Source: Ignavibacteriota bacterium (lineage in GTDB: Bacteria; Bacteroidota; Ignavibacteria; UBA10030; UBA6906). Taken from it: 53,695 bases of DNA. Both the position numbers and the translations under genes were made by a program. The stretch is taken from positions 4,175 through 57,869 of the forward strand of contig PMJR01000092.1 in NCBI GenBank assembly GCA_003158475.1, in the 5' to 3' direction. Below are positions 8,774 to 16,529 of the stretch, piece after piece. The notes below the pieces were generated by a model. The model was not told the DNA's origin. It was given only the letters and a program-made list of their open reading frames with translations, and did not search any database. How positions within the stretch are numbered: position 1 is the first letter of the stretch; the number at the start of each line of letters is the position of its first letter.

Positions 8774-9961
8774 TCATCCGGCAAGAATGAGCGCTTCCTG
8801 AGGTGTCGACAGATACTCCGCACCGTCAGCGCGCAAGATCACCATTTCCTCCACGGTGGCGATCCCGCGGCCGGGGACCGTCAGCCGGGGTTCAAGCGTG
8901 AACACCATCCCCGCTTCAAGCGGGAGGAACGGCTTCCCGGCGTATTTCTCCCATGCAGGTCCCAGCAGCGCGTTCCCGTCGTGGGCAAACCTGCCGACCT
9001 GGTGCCCCAGGGCGTGCGGAAACTCCTCGTAGCCCGCCTGCGTGATGACCCGACGGGCTACCGCGTCGATCGACTGGCCGGTGACCCCGGGGCGCATCGC
9101 CTTCCGCGATTCCTCGATGGCGCGCACGATCGTATCGAACCCCCGCTGGACATCGGGAGGGACGGCGCGTTCCCCCTTCCGGGGGATGTAGAATGTCCTC
9201 TGCAGATCGGAGCAGTATTCCTCGACTTTCAGTCCGAAGTCCATGTTGAGTATGTGCCCTTCTTCCACCTGCCGATCCGTCGGCGAATAATGGGCAGCCG
9301 CCGTGTCGGGGCCTGTGAACACCCCGGGGCAGACCTTTGCATCCCACGCAAACGGGATCTCTCTTTCATTGGCACATTCTTTCATGAAGTGCGCGATCTC
9401 CCGTTCAGTCCGCCCCGGACGTATAAACAGCGCGACTTCGGAGAATATCCTCTCCGTCTCGGCGATCGCCCTTTTCATCCTTTCAAGCTCGGCCGGGGTC
9501 TTCCGCTGGCGGAGCGCACCGATGATCTGATCCGCCTGCGTGAGCCTCTCCTTGAGGCCGATCTCAGAGAGCATATCGCAGAGCGTCAGATACATGCCGT
9601 GCGTGAGCCCGTCACAGATTTCGCTCTCCCGGGAATAGTTCACAGCGATCTTCCCCGGCCCGATGCCGCGGAGCGTCTCCTGGAGGGGTTCCCTGATACC
9701 TTCGACATAACCGATCACTTCCGAATACACGCCGAGGTCCTCCACCCCTTTCTTGTCGTACTGGCCGACGATGGCGCAGGTCCTCCCGCTTTTCGTGATG
9801 ATCAGCGCGCTGTGCCATGTGAGATCGCCGCCGACGAGGAAGGGAAGCGTCGGGTCACCGTTGATGGCGGTCTCGCGGGTGAACGTGAGCCAGCAGTCGG
9901 TGTCGAATTCGCGCAGGATACCGACGGCCTGGGAGATCTTTTCCGTTATGAGTGGCGTCAT
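8774..9961 (-). CDS. M24-family Xaa-Pro dipeptidase
   Basis: The 395-residue protein has a creatinase-like N domain (about 1-150) and a pita-bread M24 domain. Metal ligands are visible in order: D in NMDFGLK, D in SDLQRTF, H in HALGHQVG, E in FTLEPRL and E in TVEEMVI. It cleaves peptides with proline or hydroxyproline in the second position. Its ATG overlaps the end of the hydroxyproline dehydratase-like gene (ATGA), so it probably supplies free hydroxyproline from imported dipeptides. No signal peptide is seen, so it is cytoplasmic. It is the last gene of the hydroxyproline directon. Confidence 0.9.
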   Translation of the reverse strand: MTPLITEKISQAVGILREFDTDCWLTFTRETAINGDPTLPFLVGGDLTWHSALIITKSGRTCAIVGQYDKKGVEDLGVYSEVIGYVEGIREPLQETLRGIGPGKIAVNYSRESEICDGLTHGMYLTLCDMLSEIGLKERLTQADQIIGALRQRKTPAELERMKRAIAETERIFSEVALFIRPGRTEREIAHFMKECANEREIPFAWDAKVCPGVFTGPDTAAAHYSPTDRQVEEGHILNMDFGLKVEEYCSDLQRTFYIPRKGERAVPPDVQRGFDTIVRAIEESRKAMRPGVTGQSIDAVARRVITQAGYEEFPHALGHQVGRFAHDGNALLGPAWEKYAGKPFLPLEAGMVFTLEPRLTVPGRGIATVEEMVILRADGAEYLSTPQEALILAG

Positions 9962-12321
9962 TGTGAGAGCGAATGGTGTTCGGTGCGGGCGATGATCTCG
10001 TCCTGCAGGGGACGGCCGAGGTCGCAGAAATAGTCGCTGTAGCCTGCCACGCGGACGATGAGATCCCTGTGTTCCCCGGGGTGGGACTGTGCCGCCCGGA
10101 GCGTTGCGGCGTCCACGACGTTGAATTGGATGTGGTGCCCCCCCATCCGGAAATACGCCCGGATGAGAGCGACGAGGCTGTCGATCCCCTTCTCCCCCTC
10201 CAGTGTCTTCGGGGAAAACTTCTGGTTGAGGAGCGTCCCCCCCGTTCGGACGTGATCCATTTTTGCCGCCGACATCAGCACCGCAGTGGGGCCGTGGCGG
10301 TCAGCCCCCTGCACAGGCGAAATCCCCTCCGAGACGGGGGTCCATGCCTTCCTCCCGTCGGGCGTTGCACCGGTCACCGCACCGAAATAGATGTGGCATG
10401 TCGTGGGGAGGAGATTGATCCGGTACGCCCCCCCGCGCGTATTGGGGCGGCCATCGATCGCCTTGAAATAGATCTCGAATACCGAGCGCATGATCGCGTC
10501 CGCCGCATCGTCGTCATTCCCGTACCGGGGGGTCTTGTTGACGAGGAGCAGGCGGGTCTTTTCGAATCCCCGGAAGTCGGCCGCCAGGACGCGGAGCAGG
10601 TCGGCCATCCGCATTGCTTCGTCACCGAACACGTGATGCCGGATCGCCGAGAGGCTGTCGGTCACGGTCCCGATCCCCACCCCCTGGATGTAGCTCGTGT
10701 TGTACCGCGCCCCGCCGGCATTGTAGTCCGTCCCCTTTGCGATGCAATCGTCGATGAGAAGTGAGAGGAACGGAACGGGCAGGTATTCGGCGTACAGACG
10801 CTCGATCACGTTGCTCCCGCGGATTTTCACATCCACGAAGTGATTCACCTGCGTTCGGAACGCATGCACAAATTCATCAAATGAGTGGAAGGCCGCCGGG
10901 TCGCCGGTCTCCGGCCCCAACTGATTTCCGGTCCGGGGATCGCGCCCCGAGTTCAGCGTCAGCTCGAGAATCTTCGGGAGATTGAAATACCCCGTCAGTA
11001 TGCACGCCTCCTTGCCGAACGCCCCTGTCTCAACGCAGCCGCTGGTCCCCCCTTCCCGCGCGTCCTCGATCTTTTTCCCCTGCCGAATCATCTCGTCGAC
11101 GACGACATCGGCGTTGAAGACCGACGGCTGCCCCCACCCCTTCCGGATGACTTTTGCCGCCGCCCTGATAAAGGCGTCAGGGTTTTTCCTGCTGAGCTGT
11201 ATGTTGGAGCCGGGTTGCACGAGACGCATTTCGTCGATCACTTCCAGGACGAGATACGTCACATCGTTGACCCCGTCTTCACCGTCCGGGGTGAGGCCGC
11301 CGCTGTTGATATTGGCAAAGTCAGTGTACGTGGAACTTTCCTCGGCCGTGACGCCGACCTTGGGGGGCGCCGGCTGATTGTTGAACTTCACCCAGAAGCA
11401 CCCGAGCAATTCCTTTGCGGCATCGCGTGTCAGGCTCCCATCGGCCGTCCCCCGTGCATAGAACGGGAGGAGGTGCTGGTCGAGGCGCCCCGGGTTGAAT
11501 GCGTCCCACGGGTTGAGCTCGGTGATGACACCCAGGTGGACGAACCAGTACGCCTGGAGGGCCTCCCGGAACGATTCCGGCGGGCGGGCGGGGACACGGC
11601 GGCAGATGCGGGCGATCTCGCGCAGCTCGCTTTTCAGGAGCGGATCGGGAACACGCGCCGCACGCTCCTCCGCCTCTTCCGCATGCCTGCGGGCAAGCGT
11701 CATCACCGCGTCCGCGCAGATCCCCATCGCGGTCAGCTCGTTCCGTTTCGCTTCCGATTCCGGATCGGTATGCCCTTCAAGGGACTGCAGTGCGGATGCG
11801 ACGTCCGCTTTCAAACCGAGCAGACCCTTCACGTACAGCTTTCCGTTGAGGACGGTATGCCCGGGGGCGCGCTGTTCCATGAACTCCGTAAATATCCCCG
11901 CCGCATAGGCATCCTTCCATTCTCCGTCCATCATGCCGAATATCCTCTCGCGCATGGTTTTCCCCTTCCAGAAGGGGATGATGCGCTCCCGGTACACCTT
12001 CTTCGTCTCCTCGCTGACGCGGAAGGAGATCTTCGCACGCGTGTCGAGAATGGCAAGGTCGTCAAGCGTGTGACAGCAGAGCTCGGGATACGTCGATGCG
12101 GCCTTCGGGGCCGGGCCCCTTTCCCCGACGATCAGCTCACCATCGTTGATGACGACCGTTTGCTTTTCCATCAGGGTCCGGAACGCGTGCGCGCGCCGGA
12201 GCGGCGGAGGGAGCGTTTCCGCGCTCATTGCTGATTCCGTCACCAGGAGTCCCCTCTCGTGCGACACGGCAGGGACCGCCGCAAGGCTCTGTTCCCGAAG
12301 CAGACGGACCCGCTCGGTCAT
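9958..12321 (-). CDS. hypD: Glycyl radical enzyme, probable trans-4-hydroxy-L-proline dehydratase
   Basis: The 787-residue protein is a pyruvate formate-lyase-type glycyl radical enzyme. The thiyl cysteine is C429 with E431 in GTSGCVETG, and the radical glycine is G760 in RVAGYSDYF. From memory, HypD of Clostridioides difficile uses F152, H160, D278, S334, F340, C434, E436, Y450, T645 and G765. Each has an identical residue here five positions earlier (F147, H155, D273, S329, F335, C429, E431, Y445, T640, G760), which strongly favours a hydroxyproline substrate. The expected product is pyrroline-5-carboxylate. The related C-N lyase HplG, acting on trans-4-hydroxy-D-proline, remains possible. 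GGAGG precedes the ATG. Its activase lies 4 bases upstream. Confidence 0.85.
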   Translation of the reverse strand: MTERVRLLREQSLAAVPAVSHERGLLVTESAMSAETLPPPLRRAHAFRTLMEKQTVVINDGELIVGERGPAPKAASTYPELCCHTLDDLAILDTRAKISFRVSEETKKVYRERIIPFWKGKTMRERIFGMMDGEWKDAYAAGIFTEFMEQRAPGHTVLNGKLYVKGLLGLKADVASALQSLEGHTDPESEAKRNELTAMGICADAVMTLARRHAEEAEERAARVPDPLLKSELREIARICRRVPARPPESFREALQAYWFVHLGVITELNPWDAFNPGRLDQHLLPFYARGTADGSLTRDAAKELLGCFWVKFNNQPAPPKVGVTAEESSTYTDFANINSGGLTPDGEDGVNDVTYLVLEVIDEMRLVQPGSNIQLSRKNPDAFIRAAAKVIRKGWGQPSVFNADVVVDEMIRQGKKIEDAREGGTSGCVETGAFGKEACILTGYFNLPKILELTLNSGRDPRTGNQLGPETGDPAAFHSFDEFVHAFRTQVNHFVDVKIRGSNVIERLYAEYLPVPFLSLLIDDCIAKGTDYNAGGARYNTSYIQGVGIGTVTDSLSAIRHHVFGDEAMRMADLLRVLAADFRGFEKTRLLLVNKTPRYGNDDDAADAIMRSVFEIYFKAIDGRPNTRGGAYRINLLPTTCHIYFGAVTGATPDGRKAWTPVSEGISPVQGADRHGPTAVLMSAAKMDHVRTGGTLLNQKFSPKTLEGEKGIDSLVALIRAYFRMGGHHIQFNVVDAATLRAAQSHPGEHRDLIVRVAGYSDYFCDLGRPLQDEIIARTEHHSLSQ

Positions 12322-12325
12322 GATC

Positions 12326-13264
12326 TTATCCTCCGATACTGACCACGGGATGGAACCTGAGAAGTTCCTCCGCGATGCTGTTCAGGTAGCCGCTGGACGG
12401 TGTTTGCACAGCGGGGAGGGAATACGGGACACCCAGCCGCGCATACTTGGCGACGCCTATCGTGTGATACGGCAACAACTGGACCTGGACCACATTCCCG
12501 AGGGAGGCGATAAACCTCCCGGCAGCGTCGATATTCGAACGGGAGTCATTGACCCCCGGAACGATCGGCATCCGGATCACCACTTTCTTTCCCCAGGAGG
12601 CGAGCCGCTCCAGGTTCCCCCTGATCAGAGCGCCCGATACACCGGTAAACCGGCGGTGGATTTCTTCATCCACCGATTTCAGGTCGTAGAGGAAGAGATC
12701 CGTGAGCTCCGCCACCCGAAACAGGACGTCGGGGGACGCGTACCCGGCCGTATCAACGACGGTATGGAATCCCCTCATGACGCAGGAGCGGAGGAGCAAA
12801 ACGAGGAACCGGTGCTGAAGAAGCGGTTCCCCGCCTGAGAACGTCACGCCCCCTCCGGACTCAAGGTAAAACGGCGCGTCCCGCTCGACCTCGCGCGTAA
12901 CCTCGTCGACTGTCATCAGACGCCCGATCACCTCGCGCGCGTCCGCCGCGCATGCATCGGCGCAGGTGCCGCAACGGGCGCAGAGCTCCGTCCGGGTCTC
13001 GTACTTCCCTTCCTTTTCGACGATCGCATGCCGGGGACAGACGTCCATGCAGTCTCCGCAGGCGATGCAGCGATCGGGACGGAAAAGCAGCTCCTTTCCG
13101 CCTGAAAGGGCCTCGGGGTTATGACACCAGGCGCACTCGAGCGGACATCCTTTCAGGAAGACGGTCGTCCGGATTCCCGGACCGTCCTGGACGGAGAACC
13201 GGATGATGTTGAACACCGTGCCGGTCGGGGCTTCCCCGGGTGGATCCGCTATGGCATTGTCCAT
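12326..13264 (-). CDS. Glycyl radical enzyme activase (radical SAM)
   Basis: The 312-residue protein has the radical SAM motif GCPLECAWC (CxxxCxxC) after QDGPGIRTTVFLKG. Two ferredoxin-type clusters follow (CIACGDCMDVCP and CARCGTCADAC), then GGGVTFSGGEPLLQ. This layout is the usual one for activases that abstract hydrogen from the radical glycine of eliminase-type glycyl radical enzymes. I place the start at the ATG at 13264 with GGTGAGG just before it; a GTG three bases upstream is the alternative. It lies immediately before its substrate gene, the HypD-like enzyme, so the partner is clear. Its activity needs anoxic conditions. Confidence 0.93.
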   Translation of the reverse strand: MDNAIADPPGEAPTGTVFNIIRFSVQDGPGIRTTVFLKGCPLECAWCHNPEALSGGKELLFRPDRCIACGDCMDVCPRHAIVEKEGKYETRTELCARCGTCADACAADAREVIGRLMTVDEVTREVERDAPFYLESGGGVTFSGGEPLLQHRFLVLLLRSCVMRGFHTVVDTAGYASPDVLFRVAELTDLFLYDLKSVDEEIHRRFTGVSGALIRGNLERLASWGKKVVIRMPIVPGVNDSRSNIDAAGRFIASLGNVVQVQLLPYHTIGVAKYARLGVPYSLPAVQTPSSGYLNSIAEELLRFHPVVSIGG

Positions 13265-13268
13265 CACC

Positions 13269-14525
13269 TCACCTGTACCTGTCCGGCCTGAGCAGGTGAA
13301 GATCGATCGATGGGATCAGGCCGTGCACGATCTGTGTGACGAGTTTTCCCGTGATGGGTGCGAGCGAGATTCCCACCATCGCATGCCCCGTCGCCGCGAT
13401 CAGGTTATCATACGTACGGAACCTCCCGATAAACGGGAGCCCATCCGGCGTACACGGACGGAGCCCGGCCCACATTTCCCCCTGTTCCAGCTCCGCGGGC
13501 TCCAGGCCTCCCAGATACGAAGGGACGGACTCGAGGAGCGCCCGCACGCGCCGGATGTTGATGGAACTGTCAAGGCCGGCGAGTTCCATCGTCCCCGAGA
13601 ACCGGAGCCTGTCCCCCATCGGGGTCACGGCTACGCGCGCCTCCTCAAGAAGCATGGGGATCCGCGGACGGACGGCGGGGTTCCTCACCGTCACGCTGTA
13701 TCCTTTTCCGGGCTGCATCGGAATCTGGAGGCGGAGCGACCGGACGATCAGGGGGGACCATGATCCTCCCGCCAGGACAAACTCGTCTGCGGCATACGTC
13801 CCCCCCGTCGTCGTGACCGCGTTGATGCCCGACGGACGGGTCACGAACCCCGTGACGCGCGTCGAACCGACAAACCGCACCCCCCGGGCGATCAGGTGTT
13901 CCCGCAGCCGGTCGACAAAGAGTGCGGGCGTCAGGTGGGCGTCTCCCGGATAGTAGACGCCCCCCATGGCTTTGAAATCCACGCCGGGTTCGAGCTCGCG
14001 AAGCTGTTCCCTGTCAAGCACGTTCGCCTCGATGCCGATCCTCGAAGCCTGTTCGGCCGTTTTCAACGAGCCTTCCCGTCCGTGCCCTGTCCGGAACAGC
14101 ATCAACAGTCCGTTCTTCCGGAATTCAAATTCCATTCCCCCGGCCGAGGCGAGATCCTCGTACAGCGCAAGGCTGGCGACGCTCATATCCCGGAGGAGGT
14201 GCACCGCCCGTTCCGTGCGCCTGGTTGTCGATGCGCGCGCAAATTGCCAGAGCCACGTGAGCAGATCGGGATCGAGGCGCGGCTTGATATAGAAAGGGCT
14301 TTCCGGACGGAGCATCCAACGGAGCCCCAGCATGACCATCCCGGGAGCGGCAAGAGGGACGAAGTGACTCGGGACGATGAGGCCGGCATTGTGCAACGAT
14401 GAGCCCTCGCCGATCATTCCACGTTCGACGATGGTCACTTCGCACCCGGAGGCCCTCAGGTAGTGCGCCGCGCACAATCCCACCGCGCCGCCGCCGATCA
14501 CCAGAATGTGTTTGAACTCCGCCAT
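13269..14525 (-). CDS. FAD-dependent D-amino-acid/D-hydroxyproline dehydrogenase (DadA-like)
   Basis: The 418-residue protein begins with a Rossmann FAD loop (ILVIGGGAVGLCAAHYL) and an ERGMIGEGSS stretch. It ends with the DAO-family C terminus WAGLRPCTPDGLPFIGR and ATGHAMVGISLAP. Such enzymes oxidise D-proline-type substrates at the amine carbon. In the aerobic hydroxyproline route, cis-4-hydroxy-D-proline made by an epimerase is oxidised this way. Here it sits between the epimerase remnant and the activase, supporting a D-hydroxyproline role. Without an intact epimerase its substrate must come from elsewhere. Other D-amino acids or sarcosine-like substrates are possible. Confidence 0.85.
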   Translation of the reverse strand: MAEFKHILVIGGGAVGLCAAHYLRASGCEVTIVERGMIGEGSSLHNAGLIVPSHFVPLAAPGMVMLGLRWMLRPESPFYIKPRLDPDLLTWLWQFARASTTRRTERAVHLLRDMSVASLALYEDLASAGGMEFEFRKNGLLMLFRTGHGREGSLKTAEQASRIGIEANVLDREQLRELEPGVDFKAMGGVYYPGDAHLTPALFVDRLREHLIARGVRFVGSTRVTGFVTRPSGINAVTTTGGTYAADEFVLAGGSWSPLIVRSLRLQIPMQPGKGYSVTVRNPAVRPRIPMLLEEARVAVTPMGDRLRFSGTMELAGLDSSINIRRVRALLESVPSYLGGLEPAELEQGEMWAGLRPCTPDGLPFIGRFRTYDNLIAATGHAMVGISLAPITGKLVTQIVHGLIPSIDLHLLRPDRYR

Positions 14526-14540
14526 CCGCCCCGACCGAAG

Positions 14541-14774
14541 CTAAAGTACCTGGAAACCCTTCGCGAATGGATCATCCTCGTCGTCGATGACGATGGTGTT
14601 GAACCCCGTGATCTTCGCCCATCCCTCGATGCTTGGAACGATCCCCTTCTTCTCCCCCACCATCACCGGCCGTTCGACCCTTCCTCTGAATATGCTCCCG
14701 ATGATGCTTTCGTGAACGAATTCATCCCCCGTTTGGTGTGTTGCATCAATGCAGAAAAAAGTGTGTCGGGCCAT
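14541..14774 (-). pseudogene. 4-hydroxyproline epimerase / proline racemase remnant with internal deletion
   Basis: This 77-residue reading frame joins the first 11 or so residues of a proline racemase/hydroxyproline epimerase (MARHTFFCIDA) directly to the last 65 (GDEFVHESIIGSIFRG, IEGWAKITGFNTIVIDD, FAKGFQVL). Normal family members have about 310-340 residues, so roughly 255 codons are missing, including both catalytic cysteines. The ribosome site (GGAAGGAG) and the start codon are intact and the joint is in frame. It lies between the GntR gene and the D-amino-acid dehydrogenase, exactly where an epimerase is expected. It cannot be catalytic. A collapsed assembly is an alternative explanation. 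Confidence 0.8.
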
Positions 14775-14787
14775 CTCCTTCCGCTCC

Positions 14788-15483
14788 TCAGACGAGATCG
14801 AGCGCTATCCTGGCGAATTCTTCGAGGTAATCGACAAGGGCATCCGATGCCGCGCCGGCCGCCTGCTCGTCGCCTGCAGCCACCGCGTGCATCAGGCCAG
14901 AGTGAAGCTCCGCGGCCCGTTTCAGGTCACCGTTGTGCCGGTAGAAGTACCAGAACCTGCGGCAATGGGCATGCAGGGGAACGAAGGCCTGGAGGGCAAA
15001 CGCGCTCCGCGACGCAGCTTCGACGATCCGGTCAAACCCGGTATCCAGACGCATAAACCCGGCCATATCGCCCCGTTCAGCCGCGACGGCCATGCCCTTC
15101 GCGATCTTCTCCAGCAGCTTGCGCTGCTCCGGCGTCGCGCGCCTGGCGGCCTTCGCCGCAACCAGCCGGTCCAGGACGCGGCGCGTTTCAAGCACGGCGA
15201 GGTGGTCAACGATATTGACGTCGCTGACCACGACTCCCCGACGCGGCAGTGTCCTGACAAGACCCTGGACCTGCAGACGCTGCAGGGCCTCGCGCAGGGG
15301 GGTCCGCCCGATCCGGACTTTCCGGCTCAGGTCCGCTTCCGAGAAGACGGTTCCCGGCTGAAGCTCGAGCGTCACGATCATCTCTTCAAGTCGCATGTAC
15401 GCCTCGTCGCCGAGACTCAACCTTCCGGACGCGCGTCGCGCACCGGCGCGCGTCTGTGATTTTCGGACTGTATCGACGGGCAT
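14788..15483 (-). CDS. GntR-family (FCD-type) transcriptional regulator
   Basis: The 231-residue protein has an N-terminal winged helix (about 25-95; TLELQPGTVFSEADLS, IGRTPLREALQRLQVQGLV) and a helical FCD ligand-binding domain with conserved metal-site residues (D and H at the R-x-D-x2-F, LHAHCRRF and ELHSGLMHA stretches). It is the first gene of the hydroxyproline directon and probably senses hydroxyproline or a downstream intermediate. The ATG at 15483 is preceded by GAGGAG. A 7-bp inverted repeat upstream (15498-15516) is a likely autoregulatory site. Confidence 0.9.
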   Translation of the reverse strand: MPVDTVRKSQTRAGARRASGRLSLGDEAYMRLEEMIVTLELQPGTVFSEADLSRKVRIGRTPLREALQRLQVQGLVRTLPRRGVVVSDVNIVDHLAVLETRRVLDRLVAAKAARRATPEQRKLLEKIAKGMAVAAERGDMAGFMRLDTGFDRIVEAASRSAFALQAFVPLHAHCRRFWYFYRHNGDLKRAAELHSGLMHAVAAGDEQAAGAASDALVDYLEEFARIALDLV

Positions 15484-15497
15484 AGACTTGCTCCTCA

Positions 15498-15516
15498 GAT
15501 ATATCTCTAATATATC
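15498..15516. promoter_or_regulatory. Inverted repeat upstream of the GntR gene
   Basis: The perfect 7-bp arms GATATAT and ATATATC are separated by 5 bases and end 14 bases before the GntR start codon. The element is much more A/T-rich than its surroundings. Position and symmetry suggest an operator for the GntR regulator, or a -10 region overlapped by one; the binding protein is inferred only. Confidence 0.5.
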
Positions 15517-15603
15517 ACGCACCCGCGTTCCTGTCAAGGCGATTCTCGTTGAAATTGATCGAGAAATGCGCGATTATGAAGAGTTTCACTTCCAGGAATC
15601 TCC

Positions 15604-16263
15604 ATGCAACGCTTCTCGGCAACGTTACTCCTCGCGGTCGTTGCAGTGACGATGCTCCACGCAGAGAGCTGGCTCGGCGTCTCTGCAGGTGCGGGACCTG
15701 CATTCCCGCTCCGGGGGATCAAGAGGATGTTCGGGATCGGATACGGGGGGACAGGCTCGATGGATCTTCTGCTGAACGAAAACATCAGCGTCGTCGTTCG
15801 GGGAGGATATTTCCGCTGGGGATTCAACAGCGACAGGATCAACGCTTCGGCGGTCGCCGATGGCGCCGCCGCCGGGTTTGATGTCAGCGGCCCTTTCCAG
15901 GCGATCCCGGCGATGATCGGCGCCAGGATCACGTTCGACGGCGCACTCCTCAGACCGTACGTCGGACTTTTGGGAGGCGCCTGTTTTCTCCACTGGAGGA
16001 TCGCGGGGAGCACCTCCGCCCGGGGGGCGCCGTTCCCCTCGGGCGAATTTTCCAGCACGTGGACCGAACCGGCCATGAGCATTGACGCGGGGTTGAAGCT
16101 GGTCCTTTCGCGCAGCCTGACATTCGACATCCAGGGGAGCTACACCGCATTCTCGAACGCGGACGACCGTATGGAGCCGTCGGGATTTTTCGGAGTGAAA
16201 ATCACGGGACTCAACACCGCGACATTCGTCGGGGTGCAGGCAGGGTTGAGTGTGGAGTTTTGA
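15604..16263 (+). CDS. Outer-membrane beta-barrel protein, small
   Basis: The 219-residue protein has a signal peptide (to about MLHA-E21). The rest is alternating hydrophobic and polar strands rich in Gly, and it ends in SVEF with the terminal Phe typical of BAM-assembled barrels. The length fits an eight-stranded barrel of the OmpW/OmpA-like size class. No conserved functional motif was recognised. It is transcribed away from the GntR gene and followed by a strong hairpin at 16276-16301, so it is probably monocistronic. Confidence 0.75.
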   Translation: MQRFSATLLLAVVAVTMLHAESWLGVSAGAGPAFPLRGIKRMFGIGYGGTGSMDLLLNENISVVVRGGYFRWGFNSDRINASAVADGAAAGFDVSGPFQAIPAMIGARITFDGALLRPYVGLLGGACFLHWRIAGSTSARGAPFPSGEFSSTWTEPAMSIDAGLKLVLSRSLTFDIQGSYTAFSNADDRMEPSGFFGVKITGLNTATFVGVQAGLSVEF

Positions 16264-16275
16264 GGGGGGCGCCCC

Positions 16276-16301
16276 AAAGGAGCGCCTTGCGGCGCCCCTT
16301 T
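16276..16301 (+). terminator. Hairpin after the beta-barrel gene
   Basis: An 11-bp stem with one mismatch (16276-16286 with 16291-16301) and a 4-base TTGC loop starts 12 bases after the stop codon. The 3' arm ends in CCCCTTT. It lies between convergent genes and may serve both. Confidence 0.6.
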
Positions 16302-16315
16302 GAATGGCGGCGGGT

Positions 16316-16519
16316 TTACTCGATTGTTTTGTTCTTGTTGGTCATGTAAAAGAGCACTCCCGCAAGAAGAATGACTGCTCCCCACCAGACTCCGGGATGG
16401 AGTTCGGCAAGGACGGTTTTCTGGACGGGGGGATTGTACAGATCGTAGATCCCCGAGGCGAAGACGATGACGCCGGTCGCGGTCAGAAAGAGTCCGACAA
16501 AATACCAGATTGGTTTCAT
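16316..16519 (-). CDS. Small two-helix membrane protein next to the SSS symporter
   Basis: The 67-residue product has two membrane segments (about 5-25 and 45-60) and a Lys-rich C terminus (TNKNKTIE). The ATG at 16519 has GGAGG 5 bases upstream; a GTG three bases earlier is the alternative. It begins 10 bases after the stop of the sodium:solute symporter and must be co-transcribed with it. Small membrane companions of SSS transporters exist, but I cannot name this family. A role in symporter assembly or stability is inference. Confidence 0.7.
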   Translation of the reverse strand: MKPIWYFVGLFLTATGVIVFASGIYDLYNPPVQKTVLAELHPGVWWGAVILLAGVLFYMTNKNKTIE

Positions 16520-16529
16520 CACGTCCTCC

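Noticed and set aside
10885-12234. Long plus-strand frame of about 450 codons opposite the glycyl radical enzyme
   Set aside because: It is a GC-rich shadow of a clearly recognised gene, is Arg/Pro/His-rich and has no ribosome site or domain.
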